A stretch of 7,375 nt of DNA from Pseudomonadota bacterium (lineage in GTDB: Bacteria; Desulfobacterota; Anaeroferrophillalia; Anaeroferrophillales; Tharpellaceae), in NCBI GenBank assembly GCA_015486505.1, contig WFRP01000291.1:1-7375 (forward strand). The letters are read 5' to 3'. Below, one piece after another: positions 1 to 6,756 of this stretch. Under the pieces are notes generated by a model that was given only the letters and a program-made list of their open reading frames with translations, had not been told where the DNA came from and made no database searches. The translations under genes and the position numbers were made by a program. The number at the start of each line of letters is the position of its first letter. Within the stretch, counting starts at the first letter, position 1.

Positions 1-51
1 AGTGAGAGCCTGGAAAATATCTTTGCCCAGTTGACACAGGAGGTGAGTTGA
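1..51 (+). CDS. ABC transporter ATP-binding protein, C-terminal end only (GldA-like)
   Basis: Only the last 16 codons are inside the window; they read SESLENIFAQLTQEVS and end at TGA 49-51. A tail of the form SLE-x-IF-x-QLT is common at the C-terminus of ABC-2 type ATPases, and the next gene is the matching permease, whose ATG (51-53) overlaps this stop by one base (TGATG). I therefore infer the nucleotide-binding subunit that powers the GldF/GldG-like exporter, translationally coupled to the permease. Walker A and B and the signature motif lie upstream of the window, so the call rests on the tail and the neighbourhood only. Confidence 0.72.
   Translation, partial: SESLENIFAQLTQEVS
38..46 (+). 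promoter_or_regulatory. Shine-Dalgarno site deciding the permease start
   Basis: AGGAGGTGA is an essentially perfect anti-16S match. Its AGGAGG core ends 7 bases before ATG 51, which favours that ATG over the TTG three bases upstream. The site lies inside the last codons of the ATPase gene, consistent with translational coupling. Confidence 0.85.
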
Positions 52-755
52 TGAGTGCCGCGCTGACCGTTTTTAAAAAAGAACTTAAAGGTTTTTTCTT
101 TTCCCCGATTGCCTATATTGTGATTACAATGTTTCTGCTGCTTTCGGGCTGGTTTTTCTTTTCCACCTTCTTTCTCTATAATCAGGCGGATATGCGCAGC
201 TTTTTCACGCAGCTGCCGCTGATTTTTACGTTTATTATTCCGGCGGTGACGATGCGGCTCTTTTCGGAAGAGCTTAATACCGGCTCATTTGAACTGCTGG
301 CGACGCTGCCGGTCTCCGGCCGCGGCATTGTCATCGGTAAATTTCTTGCCGCGCTGGCTTTTATCGCCCTGATGCTGCTCCCGACCTTAGCCTACGTTTT
401 CAGTGTCTCCATGCTGGGGGATCTGGACTTGGGCCCGGTTATCGGCGGCTACTGCGGGGCTTTGCTTTTAGCCGGAGCTTATACCGGAATCGGCCTTTTA
501 GCCTCATCGATAACCCGCAACCAGATCATCGCGTTTATTATCGGGATGGCGTTCTGTCTCGTCCTGACCATTTTTGACCGGATGCTCTTTTTCGTGCCTG
601 AAAGTATGCTGGCGGTGGTTGCTTATTTAAGTTCGACCGCCCATTTTCAGAATATCGCCCGGGGAATCATCGACACCCGGGATCTGATCTATTTTTTAAG
701 TGTAATCTTTCTCGCTCTTTATGGCACGGCTTTCGTGCTGCAAGAGAAAAAATAG
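51..755 (+). CDS. ABC-2 type permease, GldF-like
   Basis: A 234-residue integral membrane protein, predicted to be the channel subunit of an ABC exporter in the inner membrane. Six hydrophobic segments can be seen at about residues 18-39, 55-74, 95-118, 131-152, 158-180 and 208-229. The short N-terminal amphipathic stretch (FKKELKGFFFSPIAYI) and the loop after the second segment (MRLFSEELNTGSFELLATLPVS) are hallmarks of the GldF/NosY-like branch of ABC-2 permeases, and the length fits that family. Despite the name, homologues occur in many non-gliding bacteria, and their substrate is unknown. The gene overlaps the upstream ATPase by one base, and the GldG-like gene starts 10 bases after its stop, so the three form one transcription unit. 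The start is ATG 51, set by the strong ribosome site at 38-46. Confidence 0.92.
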   Translation: MSAALTVFKKELKGFFFSPIAYIVITMFLLLSGWFFFSTFFLYNQADMRSFFTQLPLIFTFIIPAVTMRLFSEELNTGSFELLATLPVSGRGIVIGKFLAALAFIALMLLPTLAYVFSVSMLGDLDLGPVIGGYCGALLLAGAYTGIGLLASSITRNQIIAFIIGMAFCLVLTIFDRMLFFVPESMLAVVAYLSSTAHFQNIARGIIDTRDLIYFLSVIFLALYGTAFVLQEKK

Positions 756-758
756 GAG
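754..758 (+). promoter_or_regulatory. Shine-Dalgarno site deciding the GldG-like start
   Basis: AGGAG overlaps the permease stop codon (TAG 753-755) and stands 7 bases before GTG 766. An in-frame ATG exists at 721, but it lies inside the permease gene, lacks a comparable site and would add a Cys/Arg-rich leader. GTG 766 is therefore the better start. Confidence 0.75.
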
Positions 759-765
759 TTTTGCC

Positions 766-3015
766 GTGAAGACTGATAATCGTGTTGAGAAAAGCGGCCT
801 CTTTGGCCGCTATGGTAAACTGGTTTTATATATTGTGGTTGTGGTTATGATTAACCTGGTCGGGATTACGCTTTTTACCCGTTTCGACCTGACCGCCAAC
901 CGTCTTTATTCCCTCTCTCCGGTAAGTAAAACGGTGGTTTCCACCCTTTCCGAGCCCTTGACCCTGAAAATCTTCTTTTCAGCCAATCTGCCGGCGCCCT
1001 ATAACGGGGTCGAGCGTTATGTGCACGATTTGCTGCAGGAGTACGCTCTGGCCGGTAATCACTATTTCAACTACCAGTTTTTTGATCCCTCAGGGGATGA
1101 AGCCGGTGCGGCTCAGGCCCAGAAAATGGCCGCAAGTTACGGTGTTATGCCGGTGCAGATCCGGGCTATCGAGCAGGATGAGGTCAAGTTTCAGAAAGCC
1201 TATATGGGGATGGTGCTGATTCACGGTGATCTGGTCGAAACCATTCCGGCAATAACCACGACTGAAGGCCTTGAATATAAACTGACGACCGCGATCAAGC
1301 GGATGAATAACAAGATCAGCCGGCTGCTGGCGCTGAAAGAGAAGGTCAAGGTGAATCTTTTTCTCTCGTCGGCGCTGGAAACTATCGGCCCCTATATGAA
1401 TCTTAAAGATATAAATCTTCTGCCCGGGGCGGTTACGGAACTGGCGAAAAACTTGAATGAGCAGCTTTATAACCAGATCGAATTTAACTTCTACGATCCG
1501 AGTAAAGATAAGGCGGCCGCCGCCAAAGCTCAGGCCGACAAGATTATGGAGCTTAGGTGGAAGCCGTTCAAGAATCAGCTGGGGGTTACGGTTCCCGGTG
1601 ATCACGGTTATGCCGGTATGACCGTGGAATTTGCCGGCAAACGGGAAGACATTGATATTATTTCGGTGGTTAACGTGCCGATTTTCGGGCAGCAGTATGT
1701 GCTGACCCCGATCGCCGATCTTAAACGGATTATTAACTCGGTAATTGAAGATGTTATCGGGATTAATGAAGAAATCGGTTATTTGAGTGGTCACGGAACC
1801 CTGCCGCTGATGGCGGCCCGGCCGCTGCCGGGGCAGCCCCAGGCCGACAGCGCCTCGCATTTTTACGGCCTGCTGAGTAAAGAATACGCGCCGAAAATGG
1901 TGACCCTTGATAAAATAAGTTCGCTGGCGGGGATTAAAACCCTGATAATCGCCCGGCCGACGGAAAAATTTACCGATTACGAACTCTATCTTCTCGACCA
2001 GTTTCTCCTGCAGGGCAATAATCTGGCGCTTTTCTATGATCCCTTCAAAGAGCAGATGCCGCAGCAGAATATGATGATGATGGGGATGGGGCCGACTTAT
2101 ACTCCGATAGCTACCGGCCTTGAAAAGCTGCTGGCCCACTACGGGGTTGATGTCCATCCCGCTTATGTTATGGACGAGGAGTGTTATAAACAGCAGCTGC
2201 CGCGGCAGCAGGGCGGAGGCGAGCGGGCTTTATACTTCGCGCCGCTGATCAAAAATGGGAATATCAACAAGGATTATCCGTTTATCAAAAACATTAAAGG
2301 CCTGGTTATGATCAAAGCGGCGCCGTTGACGCCGGATGCGAAAACCCTGGCCGCCAACGGGATCAAGGCGGTGGAACTTTTCTCGTCATCAAGCCGTTCC
2401 TGGCTGATGAAAAATCGGATCGATCTTAATCCGATGCTGCTGCGGCCGCCGACTGATAAAAAAGAGTTCGCGAAATCGGCCCTGGCCTATCTTCTCGAAG
2501 GCTCTTTCACGAGCTATTTCAAAGGTAAACCGCTGCCGGAGAAACCGGCTGCGGAAACGGCGGATAAAGCCGATGCCGCCCAAGTCAAGGAAGATAAACT
2601 TGCCGACGGCAAGAAAGGCAAGGACGTAAAGAAAGGGGAGGTTCTGGCGGCGCTCGCGAAAGCGGGGGCGCTTTCCAGCAGCGGCAACCGGCTTGATAAA
2701 GGTAAGCCGGGGCGTCTGCTGGTGGTGGGCTCGGCCGATATTTTACGCAATAACATCATTGATGAGGAAGGCAGCACCCCCAACGCCCAGCTTTTAATGA
2801 ATATGGTTGATTATCTCAATGGCCGGCAGGATCTCGCCGTTCTGCGCAGCAAAACCCAGCGTTTTAACCCGCTGGTTGAGGTCGCGCCCGAGAGCCGGAG
2901 TCTGATCAAAGGGTTAAATCTGGTCGGCCTGCCGCTGCTGGTGATTTTCATCGGCCTGCTGGCCTGGTTCCGCCGCAGTGCCCGTCGGCGTAAATTGAAG
3001 AGAATGTTTTCGTAA
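766..3015 (+). CDS. GldG-like ABC transporter auxiliary protein (ABC_transp_aux family)
   Basis: A 749-residue protein with an N-terminal membrane segment (about 19-38), a large extracytoplasmic body and a C-terminal membrane segment (about 716-735) followed by a basic tail (RRSARRRKLKRMFS). This two-anchor layout, the motif RLYSLSP just after the first segment and the IGYLSGHGT motif (about 337-345) are typical of GldG-type partners of GldF permeases. It is longer than the roughly 500-600 residues usual for GldG. Residues about 62-185 and 191-332 look like two copies of the same module: a hydrophobic strand (LKIFFS / VNLFLS), then FDPSGDEAGAAQAQ at about 106 and YDPSKDKAAAAKAQ at about 243, then an EYKLTTAIKRM / LTPIADLKRII helix. 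Also seen are a Met-rich loop (MMMMGMG, about 436-442) and a charged, Lys/Ala-rich linker (about 589-640). It probably forms the extracytoplasmic part of the exporter; the exact role is unknown. GTG 766 was chosen for its ribosome site. Confidence 0.9.
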   Translation: MKTDNRVEKSGLFGRYGKLVLYIVVVVMINLVGITLFTRFDLTANRLYSLSPVSKTVVSTLSEPLTLKIFFSANLPAPYNGVERYVHDLLQEYALAGNHYFNYQFFDPSGDEAGAAQAQKMAASYGVMPVQIRAIEQDEVKFQKAYMGMVLIHGDLVETIPAITTTEGLEYKLTTAIKRMNNKISRLLALKEKVKVNLFLSSALETIGPYMNLKDINLLPGAVTELAKNLNEQLYNQIEFNFYDPSKDKAAAAKAQADKIMELRWKPFKNQLGVTVPGDHGYAGMTVEFAGKREDIDIISVVNVPIFGQQYVLTPIADLKRIINSVIEDVIGINEEIGYLSGHGTLPLMAARPLPGQPQADSASHFYGLLSKEYAPKMVTLDKISSLAGIKTLIIARPTEKFTDYELYLLDQFLLQGNNLALFYDPFKEQMPQQNMMMMGMGPTYTPIATGLEKLLAHYGVDVHPAYVMDEECYKQQLPRQQGGGERALYFAPLIKNGNINKDYPFIKNIKGLVMIKAAPLTPDAKTLAANGIKAVELFSSSSRSWLMKNRIDLNPMLLRPPTDKKEFAKSALAYLLEGSFTSYFKGKPLPEKPAAETADKADAAQVKEDKLADGKKGKDVKKGEVLAALAKAGALSSSGNRLDKGKPGRLLVVGSADILRNNIIDEEGSTPNAQLLMNMVDYLNGRQDLAVLRSKTQRFNPLVEVAPESRSLIKGLNLVGLPLLVIFIGLLAWFRRSARRRKLKRMFS

Positions 3016-3022
3016 AGATATT
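3015..3022 (+). repeat. Left target-site duplication (AAGATATT)
   Basis: AAGATATT abuts the left inverted end of the 239-bp element and is repeated exactly at 3262-3269. The first base is also the last base of the GldG-like stop codon TAA (3013-3015), so the insertion left the reading frame intact. Confidence 0.75.
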
Positions 3023-3261
3023 GTAACTATTCAGCCAAATTTTACCCCCACATTCTGGAGGGGGCGGGGGTGGTTTTTTCGTAAGCGGTTGCGGAAACGA
3101 TTTCGTTGTTTTTTCCAGCGAGCGGGAGCCCATCAGCATTGCAACTGTTTGAGCGTAAGCGAGTTTTGCAGGGCGGGCGCAGCGCGCGTAAGGAAAAACA
3201 GAAATCTTAACGCCTGGCGGAGAAAAACCGCGCCCGACCCCGGATTCGGTTGCATAGTTAC
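3023..3261. mobile_element. Miniature foldback (MITE-like) insertion element, 239 bp
   Basis: The ends are inverted repeats: GTAACTATTCAGCC (3023-3036) against GGTTGCATAGTTAC (3248-3261), matching at 12 of 14 positions, with the outer eight perfect. The element is flanked on both sides by AAGATATT. The interior is itself a loose palindrome: the G-rich block plus T-run at 3060-3079 is mirrored by the A-run and C-rich block near 3221-3242, and GATTTCGTTGTTTTTTCC (about 3099-3116) is mirrored near 3199-3214. It has no plausible transposase gene, so it would be non-autonomous and need a transposase encoded elsewhere. Without it, the spacing between the GldG-like and DUF4340 genes would be 33 bases. 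I do not recognise the element family. Confidence 0.72.
3044..3079 (+). terminator. Terminator-like hairpin inside the insertion element
   Basis: ACCCCC (3044-3049) can pair with GGGGGT (3066-3071), followed by GG and a run of six T (3074-3079). A second register pairs CCCCC with GGGGG at 3060-3064. This resembles an intrinsic terminator on the + strand, but the loop is long (16 bases) and the structure may merely belong to the foldback element. If active, it would reduce expression of the DUF4340, transpeptidase and radical SAM genes downstream. Confidence 0.35.
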
Positions 3262-3269
3262 AAGATATT
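3262..3269 (+). repeat. Right target-site duplication (AAGATATT)
   Basis: Exact copy of the 8 bases at 3015-3022, directly next to the right inverted end of the 239-bp element. An 8-bp duplication together with matching inverted ends is the classic footprint of a cut-and-paste insertion. Confidence 0.75.
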
Positions 3270-3295
3270 TTCATAAAAGGTTGAGGTTATAGATT

Positions 3296-4381
3296 ATGAA
3301 AAAAGAGTATTTGTTACTGATGGTGGCAATTATAGGCCTGGCGGCGCTGCTGGTCTACCAGAAAAAGGGCCGGACCAATTATCAGCTGCCGAAATTGACG
3401 AAAATCAACGATTCGGTTGACCGGGTGGTTCTGGAAAAGGCTGACAACAAAGTTGAACTGCGCCAGGTTGACGGCAGTTGGGTGGTGGGGCCGAAGTCCT
3501 ATCGGGCCGATAACGCCCGGGCGGCACAGATTGTCGATGAAGTCCGCAATCTGCAACTGGTCGCGTTGATCTCAGAAAAAGAGAACTATCCGCTTTATGA
3601 ATTAAGTGTCAAAAAACGCTTAACGGTTAAACTTTTTCACGGCAAGACCCTGCTGCGTGAAGTTATGGTCGGGAAGAACAGCGCCTCCTTACGCCAGACC
3701 TATGTGATGCTTAAAGGTGACCATAATGTCTATCAGGCTTTGGGGAATCTGAAGAGCAACCTGTTTTTCACTGTTTCCGACTTGCGCGATAAGGAAGTCT
3801 TGAAACTGACGCCGCAAGCGCGGGAGAAAATCGATAAAATAACCCTTGAACGGCTTAAGGACGGAAAAAAAGAGCGCCTGGAAATGGTTAAGCTGATGTC
3901 GAAGCCGGAGGTGAAACCGGATAAAAAACCGGAGGCGGCCGATAAAAACGGCGCCAAAGCGGCTTCTGTGGCTAAAGCGGCTTCGGGGGCCAAAGCTGAG
4001 GCCAAAGCAACTTCAGCGGCCAAAGCTAAAAAAACTGCGGCCGCAACCACCGTAACCGGCTGGCAGTTAAAAGACGGCCGCCCGGTCTCGGCCACCGCGG
4101 TTTCGAGTCTGCTCAATTCTATGAGCAACCTGAAATGTAAGAACTATCTTGAGAATTTAAGTCCCGACAAATTCAAGCAGCCGGTTTACCGGGTTACCGT
4201 TAACGGCGCCGGAATCGAAAGATCAATCGCGTTTCTGAATGTTGACGGTAGTGAATATAAGGCGCTTTCATCATCGGCAAAGCAGCCTTTTCTGCTGCCT
4301 TCCTGGCAGGCGCAGAAGCTGGTCAAGGATTTTGCCGAGTACACCGGTGCCCCTGAACCGGCGGCCGCCGAGAAAAAGTGA
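3296..4381 (+). CDS. DUF4340 domain membrane-anchored protein
   Basis: A 361-residue protein with one N-terminal membrane segment (about 4-21, MKKEYLLLMVAIIGLAALLV) and the rest probably outside the cytoplasmic membrane. The pattern fits DUF4340, a family of unknown function often encoded beside GldA/F/G-type ABC systems. Two related modules can be seen: VDRVVLEKADNKVELRQVDG-SWVVG with a helix at about 72-88, and IDKITLERLKDGKKERLEMV, resumed later at GWQLKDGRPVSATAVSSLL (about 255-273). Between the halves of the second module sits a Lys/Ala-rich insert (about 203-252) made of AKAAS-like repeats, probably a flexible linker. ATG 3296 is preceded by GAGG (3283-3286) with 9 bases between. The insertion element upstream separates it from the GldG-like gene, yet the ribosome site lies outside the element and is intact. 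The transpeptidase gene follows after 9 bases. Confidence 0.85.
   Translation: MKKEYLLLMVAIIGLAALLVYQKKGRTNYQLPKLTKINDSVDRVVLEKADNKVELRQVDGSWVVGPKSYRADNARAAQIVDEVRNLQLVALISEKENYPLYELSVKKRLTVKLFHGKTLLREVMVGKNSASLRQTYVMLKGDHNVYQALGNLKSNLFFTVSDLRDKEVLKLTPQAREKIDKITLERLKDGKKERLEMVKLMSKPEVKPDKKPEAADKNGAKAASVAKAASGAKAEAKATSAAKAKKTAAATTVTGWQLKDGRPVSATAVSSLLNSMSNLKCKNYLENLSPDKFKQPVYRVTVNGAGIERSIAFLNVDGSEYKALSSSAKQPFLLPSWQAQKLVKDFAEYTGAPEPAAAEKK
3953..4030 (+). repeat. In-frame minisatellite coding for an Ala/Lys-rich linker
   Basis: Imperfect units beginning GC(C/T)AAAGC start at 3953, 3971, 3989, 4001 and 4019, so the spacing is 18, 18, 12 and 18 bases, always a multiple of three. They encode AKAASV, AKAASG, AKAE, AKATSA and AKAK. 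Codons are partly diverged (GCC/GCT, TCT/TCG/TCA), so the array is either not very recent or under selection for the protein sequence. Copy number could vary between strains without breaking the frame. Confidence 0.7.
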
Positions 4382-4390
4382 TTTTAACTT

Positions 4391-5749
4391 TTGCGTAATC
4401 GGAATAGTCGCTGGTTGATCATTAAAGCCCGGATTGTGCAGGGGCTCTGTACCGGGCGGGCAATTATTGTCGGCCTGGTCGGGCTCCTGCTGCTGGGCGG
4501 GATTTTTCTGCTGCCCGTTTTCAAGTCGGAGAAACTGGTGCCGCAGCTTGTTGGTGAGAGCTGTCCGTTGGCGTCGGCACCTGATTCGACTTGGACCTGC
4601 GCCTGGCAGAACTCTTTTATCCCCACCGAATATCCTGGCCTGTTTCCGAAAAATTTCTTTTCGTCTCTGCCGTTTTCAGCCGTTTTGACCGATGTTGCGG
4701 TGGCCGGGCACAAACTTAAGGTTTATACAACCTTTGATGAAAAGCTGCAGACTGAATTGATTAAGCTGCTGCACCGTTATCATCCGCTGCTTGGGGCCGG
4801 GGTTTTGTTTGAGCTTGAGAGCGGGACGGTTGCGGTGATGGCGGACTATCATCATAATGGTGAAAGTGGCGATGCCGCGGCCGAAAAATGTGATAATCTC
4901 TGTCTTTTTTCGGGCTTTCCGGCGGCGTCGCTTTTTAAGATTGTGACCGCTTACGGGGTTCTGGATAAACAGAAAATTTCCCGAAAAACCTGCTATCCGG
5001 TTGTCGGCCGCCATCATACTCTCTATAAATATCAACTCGGGTTAGCTAAATCCCGCTACCGTTATCGACCGGAACATATCTCTTTTGAAAAAGCTTTCGC
5101 GCGCAGTATAAACCCGGTTTTCGGTAAATTCGGGATCGATTATTTCTCCCCTGATGAACTGTTGGGGCTGGCGGAATCCTTTGCCTTTAACAACCCGTTA
5201 TCGTTTGATCTGCCGGTAGCGGAAAGCCGGGTCAAATTGCCTGAGACCCCGTTTCAGCAGGCCGAAACCAGCTGCGGCTTCATTAACACAACAACCCTTT
5301 CCCCTTTGCACGCGGCCCTTATCGTCGGCGCTCCGCTGGTACCCGGTAAACTGCCGCAACCCTATTTAATAAGGCGAATTGTCGACGAAAACGGGGCCGA
5401 AATTTTTTATCACCAACCCGCGAAATGTAATTTTCAGCTGCACGATAAGAGTGCCTGCCGGGAGCTGACGGCGATGATGCGGGCCACCGTAAGATACGGT
5501 ACGGCCCGTAAATCTTTCCGCGATGTCCGGCGGCGTCGGGCTTTCCGGAAACTAGAAGTCGGGGGGAAAACCGGCAGCCTCGATATGCCGGAAAGCGGCC
5601 ATCGCTGTGAATGGTTTGCCGGTTTCGGCAGAAATCCAAAAACCGGCAAAATGGTAGCGGTTGCCGTGGTTTTGGTGCACGGTGAAAAACGTACTATAAG
5701 TTCCGGTTATATCGCTTCCGAGTTGCTCGCCGGTGCTTTACTCAAGTAG
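4391..5749 (+). CDS. Stand-alone penicillin-binding protein transpeptidase
   Basis: A 452-residue membrane-anchored D,D-transpeptidase expected to cross-link peptidoglycan in the periplasm. With TTG 4391 as start, a membrane anchor lies at about 25-44. Then come a short poorly conserved stretch, the sequence VYTTFDEKLQ (111-120) that commonly opens PBP transpeptidase domains, and all three catalytic motifs: S180-LF-K183 (SxxK, acylated serine), S239-I-N241 (SxN) and K393-T-G-S396 (KTG). No glycosyltransferase domain and no classical PBP dimerisation domain are visible, so it is shorter than class A PBPs or FtsI/MrdA and nearer in size to simple PbpA-like proteins. About ten cysteines are present, which is many for such a protein. 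It follows the DUF4340 gene by 9 bases, pointing to co-transcription with the ABC system. The start is uncertain: TTG 4391 has no clear ribosome site; TTG 4415 and GTG 4436 are in-frame alternatives, but GTG 4436 would leave few residues before the anchor. Confidence 0.88.
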   Translation: MRNRNSRWLIIKARIVQGLCTGRAIIVGLVGLLLLGGIFLLPVFKSEKLVPQLVGESCPLASAPDSTWTCAWQNSFIPTEYPGLFPKNFFSSLPFSAVLTDVAVAGHKLKVYTTFDEKLQTELIKLLHRYHPLLGAGVLFELESGTVAVMADYHHNGESGDAAAEKCDNLCLFSGFPAASLFKIVTAYGVLDKQKISRKTCYPVVGRHHTLYKYQLGLAKSRYRYRPEHISFEKAFARSINPVFGKFGIDYFSPDELLGLAESFAFNNPLSFDLPVAESRVKLPETPFQQAETSCGFINTTTLSPLHAALIVGAPLVPGKLPQPYLIRRIVDENGAEIFYHQPAKCNFQLHDKSACRELTAMMRATVRYGTARKSFRDVRRRRAFRKLEVGGKTGSLDMPESGHRCEWFAGFGRNPKTGKMVAVAVVLVHGEKRTISSGYIASELLAGALLK

Positions 5750-5760
5750 CGGGATTGAAA

Positions 5761-6723
5761 ATGGCAATACAAAAATTGAAAATGAAACATCCTTTGTGGG
5801 TGATGGGTAAGCCCTTTTATGACCTGAAAAGTTATTATATGAATAATTTTTCCGACCGGGTTTATAAAATCCAGATTGATGCCGGTTTTACCTGTCCGAA
5901 TCGCGACGGCAGCCGTGGAACCGAAGGCTGCTGTTATTGCGACGGCCGCGGCTCCAGACTGCGGCAGCAGGGGCCGCTGCCTTCGGTGACGGAACAACTG
6001 GAAACCGGTAAAGCCCTCTATCGGCGTCTGCGCAAGGCAACTAAATTTGTCGCCTATTTTCAGACCTTTACCAATACCTATGCCGGTATTAATCGTTTGC
6101 GTGAGCTTTATGAAGAGGCGCTTGCGGTTGCAGATATCGTCGGTTTGTCAATCGGGACCCGCCCGGATACGATGAGCCCGGAAGTGGTGGCGCTGCTGGC
6201 GGAATTCAGCCGGGAATATGATGTCTGGCTCGAATACGGGTTGCAGTCAGCTCATCCGCAAAGCCTCGAAAAAATCGGCCGGGGCCACAGCCTGGAAGAA
6301 TTCAACGCGGCGGTGACGCTGCTGGCCGGAACCTCAATCAAGCTCTGTGTCCACGCGATCATCGGCCTGCCCTGGGAAGATAGCGAAATGGTTTTTAAGA
6401 CCGCGGATTTTATTGCCGGGCTCCCGGTTGCCGGGGTCAAAATCCACTCCTTTCTCCTGCTTGACGGCACCCCGATTTATGCTGACTATCAAAAGCGGCC
6501 TTTTCCCCTTTTAACCCGGGATGAATATGTTCGCTACGTTGCCGGTTTCCTCGAACGCCTCCCGCCTGAAGTCGTAATCCAGCGCCTGACCGCCGAAGGC
6601 TACCGCGACATCTTCATCGCCCCCGACTGGGCCCGCAACAAACTCCAGGTCCTCCAGCATCTCGACCGCTACCAAAAAAAACACAACAGCTACCAGGGCA
6701 AACTCTACATATCTTCTAAGTAA
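5761..6723 (+). CDS. Radical SAM protein, TIGR01212/YhcC family
   Basis: A 320-residue soluble protein, presumably cytoplasmic. The N-terminal signature GFTCPNRDG...GTEGCCYC supplies the three cysteines for a [4Fe-4S] cluster, C45, C57 and C60, in the wide-spaced CPNRDG-x-GCxxC form that marks the YhcC/TIGR01212 family; C58 is an extra cysteine within the CxxC. Further family-like stretches are YFQTFTNTYA (about 94-103), GLSIGTRPD (about 128-136), WLEYGLQSAH (about 156-165) and HAIIGLPWE (about 196-204). The reaction catalysed by this family is not established, so no substrate is given. ATG 5761 is preceded by GGGA (5751-5754) at a spacing of 6; TTG 5755 and ATG 5782 are less likely starts. 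It begins 11 bases after the transpeptidase stop and is the last gene of the row. The final 60 or so codons switch to strongly C-ending usage. Confidence 0.92.
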   Translation: MAIQKLKMKHPLWVMGKPFYDLKSYYMNNFSDRVYKIQIDAGFTCPNRDGSRGTEGCCYCDGRGSRLRQQGPLPSVTEQLETGKALYRRLRKATKFVAYFQTFTNTYAGINRLRELYEEALAVADIVGLSIGTRPDTMSPEVVALLAEFSREYDVWLEYGLQSAHPQSLEKIGRGHSLEEFNAAVTLLAGTSIKLCVHAIIGLPWEDSEMVFKTADFIAGLPVAGVKIHSFLLLDGTPIYADYQKRPFPLLTRDEYVRYVAGFLERLPPEVVIQRLTAEGYRDIFIAPDWARNKLQVLQHLDRYQKKHNSYQGKLYISSK

Positions 6724-6756
6724 CGGTTTATAAGTAATTGAAATTATTAAAATTTT

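Noticed and set aside
721..765. ATG 721 as start of the GldG-like protein
   Set aside because: It overlaps the permease gene by 35 bases, has no ribosome site, and would add a Cys/Arg-rich leader before the membrane anchor; GTG 766 has AGGAG at the right distance.
2071..2091. Met-rich MMMMGMG loop in the GldG-like protein as a metal-binding site
   Set aside because: A single short run from repeated ATG codons, with no accompanying His/Cys cluster or metal genes; too little to support binding.
1090..2157. Long open frame of 355 codons on the - strand opposite the GldG-like gene
   Set aside because: It lies antisense to a well-supported gene, its residues (His-, Arg- and Pro-rich, no domain) look like the shadow of biased codons, and no ribosome site precedes it.
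2948..3292. Short open frames on both strands through the 3016-3295 gap
   Set aside because: They run across the insertion element boundaries and into neighbouring genes, and have no recognisable domain; the element's palindromic interior explains the open frames.
4382..4390. Separate promoter for the transpeptidase gene
   Set aside because: Only 9 bases separate it from the DUF4340 stop, and I see no convincing -35/-10 pair in the gene end before it.
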